From assembly GCA_009377605.1 (NCBI GenBank), contig WHTT01000002.1, positions 62,001 to 126,000 of the forward strand: a stretch of DNA of 64,000 nucleotides, read 5' to 3'. Within the stretch, counting starts at the first letter, position 1; the number at the start of each line of letters is the position of its first letter. This DNA comes from Luteitalea sp. Its GTDB lineage: Bacteria; Acidobacteriota; Vicinamibacteria; Vicinamibacterales; Vicinamibacteraceae. The position numbers and the translations under genes are program-made. This document shows, piece after piece, positions 49,292 to 58,393 of the stretch. The notes beneath the pieces are model-generated. The model was not told the DNA's origin, did not search any database, and saw only the letters and a program-made list of their open reading frames with translations.

Positions 49292-51343
49292 ATGATCCTA
49301 CCGATTCAACAGCAGATTCGCGTCCGGCTCACGGAACTGCTCAGGCGCCGGTACGAGCTCTCCGCCAACGACCTTCCTGCGCTGGTTATCGAAGCGCCGC
49401 CACGACGCGCGTTCGGCGATCTTGCCCTGCCCGTGGCATTCGAGCTGGCGCGCCGGCTCAAGCGGCCACCGCGCGTGATCGCTCAGGAGATCGTCGATAC
49501 GCTCGGCCCCCTCGACGGCATCGCCCGCGCTGTCGCCGCACCCAACGGCTACGTGAACGTATTCCTCGATCGGGCCATCCTCCTGCGAGCCGGCCTGGCC
49601 AGCGCTACGGAGCCCACCTCGTCCTCCAGCGCCGTCCCCCAGGTCAAGACGATTGTCGAGCACACGTCCATCAACCCCAACAAGGCGGCCCATATCGGCC
49701 ATCTCCGCAACGCAGCAATTGGCGACACGCTCGTGCGCCTCCTCCGCTTCCTTGGTGCTCCCGTCGAGGTGCACAACTACATCGACGACACCGGCGTACA
49801 AGTCGCAGATGTCGTCGTCGGCTTTCGTGAGCTGGAACAGAAGACGCTCGTCGATGTTCGCCGGTTGGCGGAGGAAGCGCGGTTCGACTATTACTGCTGG
49901 GATCTCTATGCGCGGGTGACCGAATGGTACGAGGAGGATCGCGCGCGCCTCGCGAAGCGCTCGGCCACGCTTCACGCCATCGAGCACGGCGGGGGTGACG
50001 CGCCAGCCATGGCCGCCTTCATCGCGGAACACATTGTCCGTGCGCACCTGCGGACGATGGGGCGGCTCGGCGTCGACTATGACCTGCTGACGTGGGAAGG
50101 CGACATTCTGCGCCTGAAGTTTTGGGCGACCGCATTTGAAACGTTGAAACGAGAGGGCGTGATCTTCCTGCAGCAGGAGGGGCGTCTTGTCGGCTGTTGG
50201 GTCATGCGCATCGACGAGGACGTCGACACGAACGTGAGCCCCGGCGAGGTAGATGCGGCAGACCTCTACGCCGACCAAGCTCGCGTTGACGACGCTCAGG
50301 ATGAAGCGGAGACGCGTGAGAAGGTGATCGTGCGCTCGGACGGCACCGTCACGTATGTCGGCAAGGACATCGCGTATCAATTCTGGAAGTTCGGGCTGCT
50401 CGGAGCGGACTTCAACTATCGACCATTCGCTTCCCGCCTCGACAGCGGCACGGTGTGGGCCACGGCAACAGCGCCGACGAGTGGTGCCACGTCGCCATCG
50501 TTTGGTGGCGCAGCAATCGCATACAACGTGATCGATACGCGTCAGTCCTATCTGCAGAAGCTGCTCAAGCAAGCATTGAAGACGATGGGGCACGTGCGGG
50601 AGGCGGAGCGGTCCATTCATTTCGCCTATGAGATGGTGGCGCTGTCGCACCGCACGGCCCGCGAGCTCGGCTACCAGGCCAGCGACGAGGGCAAGCCATT
50701 CGTCGAGGTGTCTGGCCGCAAAGGACGGGGCGTCAAAGCGGATGACCTCCTCGATCGCCTCGTTCAAAAAGCAGCCGAGGAAGTAACGCGACGTAACCCC
50801 GGCTTCTCCGCCGAGGATGTCCGGCGGACTGCAGAGGTCATCGGGGTCGCGGCTCTGCGCTATTTCATGGTCAAGTTCTCGCGCACCAAGATCATTACGT
50901 TCGACATAGACGAGGCGCTCAGCTTCGAGGGTGAGAGCGGGCCTTACGTGCAGTACGCGGTCGTTCGGGCCAACAACATCTTCAACAAGCTGCGCGACCG
51001 GGACGGTGTGACTGAAGACGACATTGCCGATTCGATCCAGGCGACGCCGGCCACCGTGCTGGAAAGCGGATCGGAGGCCGACGAGCTGTGGGATCTCGTG
51101 CTCGCTTCTGCTCGCTTGGACGAAGTGGTGGAGCAAGCGTTACGAACGCTCGAGCTCTCGGTCTTGGCGAAGTATGCGTTCTCGGTCGCGCAGATGTTCA
51201 ACGCCTGGTACCACAAGTATCCCATCCTCAACGAAGAGCAACCGGAACGACGCATCTGGCGCGCCGCCGCCGCCAGCTACTTCCGGCGCCAAATGACACG
51301 CGCCCTCGAGCTGATGGGCGCCGCCGTGCCGCCGCGCATGTGA
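49292..51343 (+). CDS. argS: Arginyl-tRNA synthetase
   Basis: A class I synthetase of 683 residues. An N-terminal Add-1 domain (FGDLALPVAFELARRLKRPP) is followed by the HIGH signature SINPNKAAHIGHLRNAAIGD, DDTGVQVADVVVGF, the degenerate KMSKS region SGRKGRGVKADDLLDRL and the C-terminal anticodon-binding domain (YVQYAVVRANNIFNKL). It is longer than enteric ArgS (about 577), mostly because of an insertion around residues 150-370 that includes a flexible segment (TAPTSGATSPSFGGAA). The stop is followed at once by the CCTTTAGG element shared with the convergent neighbour. Confidence 0.93.
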   Translation: MILPIQQQIRVRLTELLRRRYELSANDLPALVIEAPPRRAFGDLALPVAFELARRLKRPPRVIAQEIVDTLGPLDGIARAVAAPNGYVNVFLDRAILLRAGLASATEPTSSSSAVPQVKTIVEHTSINPNKAAHIGHLRNAAIGDTLVRLLRFLGAPVEVHNYIDDTGVQVADVVVGFRELEQKTLVDVRRLAEEARFDYYCWDLYARVTEWYEEDRARLAKRSATLHAIEHGGGDAPAMAAFIAEHIVRAHLRTMGRLGVDYDLLTWEGDILRLKFWATAFETLKREGVIFLQQEGRLVGCWVMRIDEDVDTNVSPGEVDAADLYADQARVDDAQDEAETREKVIVRSDGTVTYVGKDIAYQFWKFGLLGADFNYRPFASRLDSGTVWATATAPTSGATSPSFGGAAIAYNVIDTRQSYLQKLLKQALKTMGHVREAERSIHFAYEMVALSHRTARELGYQASDEGKPFVEVSGRKGRGVKADDLLDRLVQKAAEEVTRRNPGFSAEDVRRTAEVIGVAALRYFMVKFSRTKIITFDIDEALSFEGESGPYVQYAVVRANNIFNKLRDRDGVTEDDIADSIQATPATVLESGSEADELWDLVLASARLDEVVEQALRTLELSVLAKYAFSVAQMFNAWYHKYPILNEEQPERRIWRAAAASYFRRQMTRALELMGAAVPPRM

Positions 51344-51360
51344 AAACCACGAAACCGCAC

Positions 51361-51435
51361 GCCCGACCTAAAGGTCGGGCCTACACTTGATTTGACCAGA
51401 CGATGCGCATGTAGGCCCGACCTTTAGGTTCGGGC
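51361..51435. repeat. CCTTTAGG palindromic element, copy 2 (between convergent argS and rlm gene)
   Basis: GCCCGACCTAAAGGTCGGGC and GCCCGACCTTTAGGTTCGGG-type blocks flank a middle ending GCATGTAGGC, matching 21702-21771. Each block is a stem of nine pairs and the two blocks can also pair with each other. Position between two gene ends suggests a bidirectional terminator, without a run of Ts. Confidence 0.85.
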
Positions 51436-51445
51436 GTGCAGCGGT

Positions 51446-52744
51446 CTAACCTCGTTCGAGGGCCGCTACGACCTCAACATGCCCGGTATTTGGAAACAGA
51501 TCAAATCCTTCCAGGTGGGCTAGCGCATAGCCGGCGTCCAGGAGACGTCGCACGTCACGCGCGAAGGTTGCAACATCGCACGACACGTACACGAGGCGCG
51601 GGGCATTGGCAGCGATGATGCCTTGCATGGCCGGCCGAGAGATGCCGGTTCGTGGCGGATCGACGATGAGCGTGGAACGCGGTCCGAGCCCCTGGGCGCC
51701 AGCGAAGAAGCGCTCGACCGGGTCGTGTACCACTCGCAGCTTAGGAGAGAAGGGGCGCGCGTTCTCTTCGAGGTCGCGCGCGCTCACCGCATCACCCTCG
51801 ACGGCAATCACCTCCGCTGCCCCGCGCACGCAGGCAGCCAGGGCAAACAGCCCGACACCCGCATAGAGATCGACGAGGAGACCATCACCTGTCCACCGCG
51901 TCACAGCGTCCACGAGCGCCGGCAGCAGGTAACGGTTCGCCTGAAAGAACGACGGCGCGTGACGCCGTACCTCGAGCCCCGTCGAGCTGGTCGCGCCCGG
52001 CACGATGGCTTCGATGGCATCCGCCACCCAAGGCTCGCCGCACAACGCTTCGACGCTGTCGTCCCGCTGGCGCGACCACGAGATTCCCGTGACGTCCGGT
52101 CCGGACGCCTCACGCCACGCCAGCCCTGGTCCGAAGCGTGCGCCACGTCTCGGGGTGAGGTGCAATACACGCGACGTGGCGGGCAGGTTCTCGGCAAGTT
52201 CGATCGTGTCGACGGTGTCTCGAACCGACGCGGGCAGGCGTGAGACCAACCGATCGACGGCGTCGAGGGCCTGGTCCATGATCTGGCCGCTGCCGCGCGC
52301 GCTGCAGAGAACGTGCGTGCCCTCGCGAAACCAGCCGGCCCGTCCGCCACGGACGTGAAAGCGCGCCCGGAGCCGGTACGCCTGCTCCGACGATGGGGTG
52401 ACCGATGGCGGATCTGCAAGCTGCACGCGGCCGATCCGCCACAGCGCGTCGGCAATCACCTCCCGTTTGAGCTGGACCTGCGCTGGATAGGCAATGTGCG
52501 CATACGAGAGCCCACCACAGGCGGGATCCCTGGCAAGCGGCCGCCGATTGGCGGACGCCTCGATCACCTGCACGGTCATGGCATGCGCAACGTCGCGCGT
52601 AGTGCGCTCGACGCGCGCCAGCACCTGCTCGCCCGGAATCGCACCGGAAACGAGCACGACGCCGTCCGAAGACCGCGCCATCATGCGGCCTCCCACGACA
52701 GGCTTCTGGATCGTCAGCTCGACGAGATCGCCCGGCTTCAGCAC
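51446..52744 (-). CDS. TrmA/RumA-family RNA (uracil-5-)-methyltransferase
   Basis: A SAM-dependent RNA m5U methyltransferase of 432 residues. A TRAM domain (PGDLVELTIQKPVVGGRMMA) opens the protein. The methyltransferase domain has LVDLYAGVGLFALAAC, IVDPPRTGISRPAMQ and the catalytic Cys in LVYVSCDVATFARD, with the general-base Glu near the C-terminus (HLEGFDLFPNTGHVE). The N-terminal 4Fe-4S site of RlmD is reduced to CGGLSYAHI, with the other Cys ligands missing. It therefore probably lacks the cluster. Target (23S rRNA U1939-like or tRNA U54) cannot be decided. Confidence 0.88.
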   Translation of the reverse strand: MLKPGDLVELTIQKPVVGGRMMARSSDGVVLVSGAIPGEQVLARVERTTRDVAHAMTVQVIEASANRRPLARDPACGGLSYAHIAYPAQVQLKREVIADALWRIGRVQLADPPSVTPSSEQAYRLRARFHVRGGRAGWFREGTHVLCSARGSGQIMDQALDAVDRLVSRLPASVRDTVDTIELAENLPATSRVLHLTPRRGARFGPGLAWREASGPDVTGISWSRQRDDSVEALCGEPWVADAIEAIVPGATSSTGLEVRRHAPSFFQANRYLLPALVDAVTRWTGDGLLVDLYAGVGLFALAACVRGAAEVIAVEGDAVSARDLEENARPFSPKLRVVHDPVERFFAGAQGLGPRSTLIVDPPRTGISRPAMQGIIAANAPRLVYVSCDVATFARDVRRLLDAGYALAHLEGFDLFPNTGHVEVVAALERG

Positions 52745-52755
52745 AGTTTGGATTT

Positions 52756-52847
52756 GGCGCGGCCAAAGCCGCGCCCCTGGAGTTCCTACATTCGCGCGCT
52801 ACAAACGAAATGTGGAGTACGTAGCGCGGGGCCTTTAGGCTCCCGCG
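52756..52847. repeat. Two hairpins between the RNA methyltransferase and the unknown gene
   Basis: The first is GGCGCGG/CCGCGCC around 52756-52775 and the second is GCGCGGGGCCTTTAGGCTCC followed by CGCG around 52823-52847, sharing GTACGTAGCG and CCTTTAGG with other elements. They fill most of the gap. No promoter was seen. Confidence 0.6.
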
Positions 52848-52850
52848 TCG

Positions 52851-53624
52851 TCAGCCCAGCGCGATCAGCGGCAGCTGCAGATGGTCGCGCACCAGCTTCT
52901 CCACCGCCGCGTCACGCAATCGTCGGTAGTCTTCGGCCGACATGTGATCCCGATGCGAGGCCAACCGCGCCTCGGCCTCTTGCTCACACCGGGCGCTCTC
53001 CGACGCCGGCAGCGCGGCGCGTGCTGCCACCATCAGGCGAGAGTCGACGTCGACGAGGCGCTCCAGCATCTCCGCGCGGCGCGCACCGCGCGCCCGGCGC
53101 GATGCATCGTGCACGGCACCGAGCTCCCCGATCGCGACGTCCAGCGCCGCCTCGAACGCCGGTGAGTGCTGGACGGCTGCTCGAACCGACGTCAATCGCA
53201 CCAACACACGTCGGAGGTGTTCAGGGAGCGAGGCTCGGTTCGAACCCGCCGCTTGCGCGCTCGCGGCAGCGACCTCGCGCACGGTGCTGGCTCCGCCATC
53301 AGCGGTTCGGGCGAAGAGCGGGCCCATGGCACGGCGCCATTCCTCGAAGGCCTCAAGCACCTCCGGCTCACAAAACTCGATGCGCACTGGCCGGCCGGGC
53401 CTGCGGCCGTGGGCACGCCGCTCGACGAGCCGATCGATGCCGCGCTGTGCGATCGGCAGCGGCACACCGCGTGCGTACCAACCGCTGACCATCTCGAACC
53501 CGGGACCAACGATTCGAATGAGATGCCCGCCATTCTTGCGGCACAAATACGCTTCGAGATCCCGGCAGTACTGACCGAGATCCATACCACCAGGACTGGG
53601 AACCGTGACCTCGGGACTCGCCAT
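52851..53624 (-). CDS. Protein of unknown function next to birA
   Basis: A 257-residue soluble protein starting at the ATG at 53622-53624, two bases after the birA stop. The N-terminal region (CRDLEAYLCRKNGGHLIRIV, then GPGFEMVSGWYARGVPLPIA) looks like a small alpha/beta domain. The C-terminal half is helical and rich in Arg, Ala and Glu (RRARGARRAEMLERLVDV). I do not recognise a family and see no signal peptide or catalytic motif. Coupling to birA suggests a shared role or merely shared expression. Confidence 0.65.
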   Translation of the reverse strand: MASPEVTVPSPGGMDLGQYCRDLEAYLCRKNGGHLIRIVGPGFEMVSGWYARGVPLPIAQRGIDRLVERRAHGRRPGRPVRIEFCEPEVLEAFEEWRRAMGPLFARTADGGASTVREVAAASAQAAGSNRASLPEHLRRVLVRLTSVRAAVQHSPAFEAALDVAIGELGAVHDASRRARGARRAEMLERLVDVDSRLMVAARAALPASESARCEQEAEARLASHRDHMSAEDYRRLRDAAVEKLVRDHLQLPLIALG

Positions 53625-53625
53625 C

Positions 53626-54480
53626 TCACCACTCCCACGACAGCTCACCCGCGACAACGCGTTCGCGGCCCTCTGGTGTGTCGACGAGCAACGCGCCGGT
53701 GCTGTCGATGCCAGCGGTCACGCCGCGCCGCAGCCGACCTTGCGCCTCCCATCCGACACGCACGCCACGACTAGAGGGTGAGAGCTCGCGCCAGCGCTGC
53801 AGGACAGCCTGTAGGTCTCCAGCCAATGTCCGCCGGCGCCAGAACGCCAGCGCCGCGACAATGGCCGCAACCAACGCGCCGCGCTCACACGACCGCCCCA
53901 GCTCCCCCTCGATCGAGGTGGCAAGCTGCACGATCTCCCGTGGTCGTGGCGCTTCTCGCACGTTGACGCCGATGCCCACGATCACATGCTGCAGCTGCTC
54001 GCCAGTCACTGCCGCCTCCGCCAGGATCCCGGCCAGCTTCCTGCGACGCGCGCGTCCTGTAACGGGCACACGCGCCTCGACCACGACGTCGTTCGGCCAC
54101 TTGATGGCAACAGCGAGGCCGGAAGCCTGCCGAATGCCCTCCGCGACCGCCACGCCGCTCATCACCGTCAGGAGTGCGGTCGCCGATCCGCCGCCCTGTG
54201 TCGTCAGGGACTCCGCACCCGTTGGACGAAAGACGATCGAGAAGTAGACGCCAGCTCCAGCCGGTGAGTGCCAGGTCCGGCCCCGGCGGCCGCGTCCAGC
54301 AGTCTGCTCCTCGGCGATGACAATCGTTCCCTCAGGTGCGCCGCCGGCTGCGAGCGCCGCCGCCTCGTCATTCGTCGATGCGACGATGGGACGAAACAGA
54401 ACTCTGGTGGCAAAGGCGCCAGCATGTTGGACCACACCAGCCAGCGCTACGCCAAGATCGTTTGGGAGCTCTGACATCAC
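53626..54480 (-). CDS. birA: Biotin-[acetyl-CoA-carboxylase] ligase BirA
   Basis: A biotin protein ligase of 284 residues that biotinylates carrier proteins. The biotinyl-5'-AMP binding loop is GRGRRGRTWHSPAGAGVYFS and the catalytic Lys is in VAIKWPNDVVV; the C-terminal SH3-like domain (LRRGVTAGIDSTGALLVDT) is present. The DNA-binding domain of E. coli BirA is missing, so this is a monofunctional ligase without a repressor role. Its product serves biotin carboxylases (for example acetyl- and propionyl-CoA carboxylase) not seen in the window. Confidence 0.92.
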   Translation of the reverse strand: MMSELPNDLGVALAGVVQHAGAFATRVLFRPIVASTNDEAAALAAGGAPEGTIVIAEEQTAGRGRRGRTWHSPAGAGVYFSIVFRPTGAESLTTQGGGSATALLTVMSGVAVAEGIRQASGLAVAIKWPNDVVVEARVPVTGRARRRKLAGILAEAAVTGEQLQHVIVGIGVNVREAPRPREIVQLATSIEGELGRSCERGALVAAIVAALAFWRRRTLAGDLQAVLQRWRELSPSSRGVRVGWEAQGRLRRGVTAGIDSTGALLVDTPEGRERVVAGELSWEW

Positions 54481-54525
54481 AGGGGTCCCTGTTCCCTACT
54501 GTTCCCTGCCCCCTGACCCCTGTAT

Positions 54526-55380
54526 TCAAAGCGCCTCGATGCTGAAAGTGAGATCGATGGCGCGCGCCGAATGAGTGATCGCGCCGACCGAGATGAACTC
54601 GGCGCCGAGGATCGCCAGCTCCGGCACACGGTCGAGCGTGACTCCGCCTGAGATCTCCACACGTGCGCGGCCGCGCGTCCGTTTGACCACTTCTCGCAAG
54701 GCGTCGACCTCCATGTTGTCGGCGAGGATGCGGTCCGCCCCGGCCTCGAGAGCCGCGTCGAGCTCATCGAGCGTCTTGACCTCGACCTCGATGGGCATGT
54801 CCTGGCCGGCTTCCTTCATGCGGGCCACGGCGCTCCGAACTCCACCTGCCACGGTCACGTGGTTGTCCTTGATGAGGATCCCGTCGTCGAGCGCCAGGCG
54901 GTGATTCACGCCTCCGCCGGCACGAACGGCGTACTTGTCCAGCGCACGCAGGGTCGGCGCGGTCTTGCGGGTATCGAGCACTGTCGTCCGACCGCCAGCG
55001 GCCTCCACGAAGGAACGGGTCAACGTCGCGATACCGCAAAGTCGCTGGAGGAAGTTCAACGCAGTGCGCTCCGCCGTGAGGAGCGCCACCGCGCGGCCAA
55101 CCACCTCTCCAAGCTGAGTGCCAGCGCTGATCCGTGCGCCATCTTGCACGGCCCATGTCGCCACGGCATTCGGGTCGAGCTGCCGGAACGTCTCTGCCGC
55201 GATGTCGAGGCCGGCCACCACACACGGCTCGTTGGCAACGAGACGGCCGCGGCCGCGCAGGTCGCTCGGAACGGTCGCTTCCGTCGTCACGTCGCCCCAA
55301 CCGAGATCTTCGGCGAGCGCGCGCCGCACCACCTCTCGGTAGAAGCCTGGCTCGAGTGGCGCAAATGGCGCGACCTTCAT
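54526..55380 (-). CDS. nadC: Nicotinate-nucleotide pyrophosphorylase (carboxylating) NadC
   Basis: Quinolinate phosphoribosyltransferase of NAD synthesis, 284 residues. Motifs VLDTRKTAPTLRALDKYAVR, GGGVNHRLALDDGILIKDNH and VEVEVKTLDELDAALEAGAD are in order, followed by VEISGGVTLDRVPEL and FISVGAITHSARAIDLTFSI. The start overlaps the valS end by four bases. nadA and nadB are not in the window. Between birA and nadC lies a short run of CCCTGTTCCC-type repeats. Confidence 0.94.
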   Translation of the reverse strand: MKVAPFAPLEPGFYREVVRRALAEDLGWGDVTTEATVPSDLRGRGRLVANEPCVVAGLDIAAETFRQLDPNAVATWAVQDGARISAGTQLGEVVGRAVALLTAERTALNFLQRLCGIATLTRSFVEAAGGRTTVLDTRKTAPTLRALDKYAVRAGGGVNHRLALDDGILIKDNHVTVAGGVRSAVARMKEAGQDMPIEVEVKTLDELDAALEAGADRILADNMEVDALREVVKRTRGRARVEISGGVTLDRVPELAILGAEFISVGAITHSARAIDLTFSIEAL

Positions 55381-57950
55381 GCGACCAACTCCACCTCCAC
55401 CCTGAATTGATCGCTTGCGACCAGTTCAAGTACTTGAATGAGGGCTGCGGCGCGCAAATCCGCATCTGCAGCGCGCAGGCGCTCGAGGCGAGCCGGCCTG
55501 TCGTGGACGATCGCACGCGCGACCGGCGCTTTGAGCGGCCGCTGGCCTTCCGACTTCGCACGGCGCACCTCGCCCAGCACCTCGACCGCCACCTCGAGTG
55601 TCTCGAGACCGGCCACGTGCTCGCCGCCAATGGCCGCCAGCACGTCATCGCTCGTGGGCCACTTGGCGCGGTGAACGGAATCAGTGTGCCACCAGGACCA
55701 GACCTCCTCGGTGGCAAAAGGGAGATACGGCGCGAACAGGCGGAGCATGACCGGCAGCGCGACCAGCATGGCACCGTTTGCCGAGGATGCGAGCTGCACA
55801 CCTTGGTCGCCGTAGCGTCGCGACTTCACCAACTCGAGGTAATCGTCACAGAATCCCCAGAACAAGCGCTCGATACGATCGAGCGCACGCGCATATTCGT
55901 ACTGCTCCAGATCGCGGGTGGTGTCGGCAACGACACGTGCCAGGCGCGTCAAGAGGCCGCGGTCCACCGACTCCGTCACCGGACCGCTCGGCTCCGGCCG
56001 GCTCAGCACGAACTTCGATGCGTTCAAGAGCTTGATGGCCAACCGGCGGCCTACGCGCATCTGCGCCGTTTCGAACGCGGTGTCCACGCCCGGCCCGCCG
56101 CTTGCCGCCCAGTAGCGCACGCCATCGGATCCGAACTCCTGAAGCAGGCCGAGCGGCGTCACCACGTTGCCCTTCGACTTCGACATCTTCTTGCGATCCG
56201 GGTCGAGCACCCAGCCAGAGATGGCGACGTGGCTCCACGGCAGCGAGTCGTGCTCCAGGTGAGCGCGCAGGACGGTGGTGAAGAGCCACGTTCGGATGAT
56301 GTCGTGCGCCTGGGGCCGCAAATCCATCGGAAAGACGCGCTCGAACAAGCTCTCGTCCTCTTCCCACCCGGCCGCGATTTGCGGTGACAGCGACGAGGTG
56401 GCCCACGTATCCATCACGTCCGGGTCCGCCTGGAACCCTCCGGCCTGGCCCCGCTGCTCCGGACCGTATCCCTCCGGAGTGTCCGTCGACGGATCGATCG
56501 GCAGGCGGGTCTCGGACGGGACGATGGGATGGTCGTAGTCGGTCAGGCCGTCGGCGCCGACCGGATACCACACGGGAAACGGCACGCCAAAGAATCGCTG
56601 CCGGCTCACGCACCAGTCTCCCGTGAGACCATTCACCCAAGCCTCATAGCGGTGCCGCATGTGATCCGGCACCCACGTGAGCTCGCGACCACGCTCCAGC
56701 ATCGCCTCGCGGAGCTCCGTCGCTTTGATGAACCACTGGCGACTCGTCACGATCTCGAGCGGGCGGTCACCCTTCTCGTAGAACTTGACGGCGTGCGTGA
56801 TCGGGCGAGGCTCACCAACGAGATCACCGCTCTCCCGCAGGTCCTGGACGATGCGCGCACGCGCCTTGGCGATAGGGACCCCTTCGAGCGCCTCATAGAA
56901 GCGCCGCGCACGCTCGGGGTCGATCGACTCCCAGCCCGCGGCGCCCCAGCTCAACGGGCGCAGGCGCCCGTTCGATGCGATCACGCTGCGCACGGGCAGG
57001 TGCAGCTCTCGCCACCAGGTCACGTCGGTCAGGTCGCCGAACGTGCAGATCATGGCGATGCCCGTGCCTTTCTCAGGATCGGCAAGCTCGTGCGCACGTA
57101 CGGGCACGCGTACGCCGAAGAGCGGTGTCACCACCTCCGATCCCACCAGCGGCCGATACCGCTCGTCGTTCGGATGTGCCACGAGGGCAACGCACGCTGG
57201 AATGAGCTCGGGCCTGGTCGTCTCGATCTCGACGGCGCCCTGCCGGTCCTGGTGAGCAAATCGGATGCGGTGATAAGCGCCCGGGACTTCGCGATCCTCC
57301 AGCTCTGCCTGCGCAACAGCCGTCCGGAAATCGACGTCCCAGAGAGTAGGGGCTTCCACTTGGTAGGCGAGACCACGCCCGAGCAACCGGAGGAATGCCC
57401 GCTGCGAAGCGCGTTGGGCCCGCGTGTCGATCGTGGCGTAGGTCATCGACCAATCGACGGACAGTCCCAAGTAGCGCCACAGCTCCTCGAACGCCTTCTC
57501 ATCCTGTTGTGTGAGCTTGGAACAGAGCTCGATGAAGTTGGGGCGCGAGACGGCAATGACCTCTCGGCCAGGCTTCTCGGGCGGCGCGAAATGCGGGTCG
57601 TACGGCAGCGATGGATCGCACCGCACCCCGTAGTAGTTCTGCACGCGGCGCTCGGTCGGCAGCCCGTTGTCGTCCCACCCCATTGGGTAGAAGACAGACT
57701 TGCCTCGCATCCTCTGAAACCGCGCCACGACGTCGGTGTGCGTATACGACGCCACATGGCCGATGTGCAGGGTGCCACTCACAGTGGGAGGCGGCGTGTC
57801 GACCGCGTAGACCTCGGCCCGCGGACGAGATCTGTCGAAGCGATAGATCCCTTCAGCCTCCCACCGCGTCATCCACTTGGCCTCGAGGCCTTCGAGCGCT
57901 GGCTTATCGGGAGCGATGATAGGACTGTCGAGCGTCCGGCCGTCCGCCAT
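55377..57950 (-). CDS. valS: Valyl-tRNA synthetase
   Basis: A class I synthetase of 857 residues. It has the HIGH motif in TVSGTLHIGHVASYTHTDVV, the ValS signature GWDDNGLPTERRVQN, an editing domain (residues about 200-400) and the KMSKS loop KKMSKSKGNVVTPL. An anticodon-binding domain ends the protein. The usual C-terminal coiled-coil arm of ValS appears absent or very short, as in some actinobacterial enzymes. It overlaps nadC. Specificity for Val rather than Ile or Leu rests on the GWDDNGLPTERRVQ segment. Confidence 0.92.
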   Translation of the reverse strand: MADGRTLDSPIIAPDKPALEGLEAKWMTRWEAEGIYRFDRSRPRAEVYAVDTPPPTVSGTLHIGHVASYTHTDVVARFQRMRGKSVFYPMGWDDNGLPTERRVQNYYGVRCDPSLPYDPHFAPPEKPGREVIAVSRPNFIELCSKLTQQDEKAFEELWRYLGLSVDWSMTYATIDTRAQRASQRAFLRLLGRGLAYQVEAPTLWDVDFRTAVAQAELEDREVPGAYHRIRFAHQDRQGAVEIETTRPELIPACVALVAHPNDERYRPLVGSEVVTPLFGVRVPVRAHELADPEKGTGIAMICTFGDLTDVTWWRELHLPVRSVIASNGRLRPLSWGAAGWESIDPERARRFYEALEGVPIAKARARIVQDLRESGDLVGEPRPITHAVKFYEKGDRPLEIVTSRQWFIKATELREAMLERGRELTWVPDHMRHRYEAWVNGLTGDWCVSRQRFFGVPFPVWYPVGADGLTDYDHPIVPSETRLPIDPSTDTPEGYGPEQRGQAGGFQADPDVMDTWATSSLSPQIAAGWEEDESLFERVFPMDLRPQAHDIIRTWLFTTVLRAHLEHDSLPWSHVAISGWVLDPDRKKMSKSKGNVVTPLGLLQEFGSDGVRYWAASGGPGVDTAFETAQMRVGRRLAIKLLNASKFVLSRPEPSGPVTESVDRGLLTRLARVVADTTRDLEQYEYARALDRIERLFWGFCDDYLELVKSRRYGDQGVQLASSANGAMLVALPVMLRLFAPYLPFATEEVWSWWHTDSVHRAKWPTSDDVLAAIGGEHVAGLETLEVAVEVLGEVRRAKSEGQRPLKAPVARAIVHDRPARLERLRAADADLRAAALIQVLELVASDQFRVEVELVA

Positions 57951-58000
57951 AGAGCCACATCGTACTGGGTTCAGGCTGATGGGTCAAAAGGGAGGGCTTT

Positions 58001-58393
58001 CTACTTACGGACGTTGCCGCTGATGAAGTCCACGATCTGCTGCATGGGCGTACCGGGGATGAAGATCCCGCGGACGCCCATTCTCTGCAGCTTCTCGACG
58101 TCCTGGTCTGGGATGATTCCGCCCACCACGACCAATACGTCGTCCAGCTGGTGCTGCTCGAGAAGCGCCATCACTCGTGGGCAGATGTGGAGGTGCGCGC
58201 CCGAGAGAATCGACAAGCCGATGACGTCGGCGTCCTCTTGCAGGGCGGCTGCCACGATCTGCTCCGGTGTCTGTCGCAGACCGGTATAAATCACCTCCAT
58301 GCCCGCATCCCGGAGGGCCCGAGCAATGACCTTTGCCCCTCGGTCGTGCCCATCGAGACCAGGTTTGGCGACAATGACACGTATCTTGCGCAT
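58001..58393 (-). CDS. B12-binding small subunit of acyl-CoA mutase (IcmB/McmB type)
   Basis: A 130-residue cobalamin-binding domain that binds adenosylcobalamin for its partner catalytic subunit. The DXHXXG motif is Asp14-Gly-His16-Asp-Arg-Gly19 ([16 protein letters not shown]), followed by [14 protein letters not shown] (the SXL motif) and [15 protein letters not shown] (the GG motif). The stop of the large subunit overlaps its ATG by one base (TAATG), so the two subunits are made together. Size matches stand-alone IcmB, HcmB or archaeal-type McmB. Confidence 0.93.
   Translation of the reverse strand: MRKIRVIVAKPGLDGHDRGAKVIARALRDAGMEVIYTGLRQTPEQIVAAALQEDADVIGLSILSGAHLHICPRVMALLEQHQLDDVLVVVGGIIPDQDVEKLQRMGVRGIFIPGTPMQQIVDFISGNVRK

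Noticed and set aside
49298-51136. 612-codon frame antisense to argS
   Set aside because: It mirrors argS, which has full class I synthetase motifs; the antisense frame shows no recognisable fold.
56529-58289. 586-codon plus-strand frame over valS and the B12-binding subunit gene
   Set aside because: It spans two well-supported minus-strand genes and the gap between them; Arg/His-rich shadow composition.
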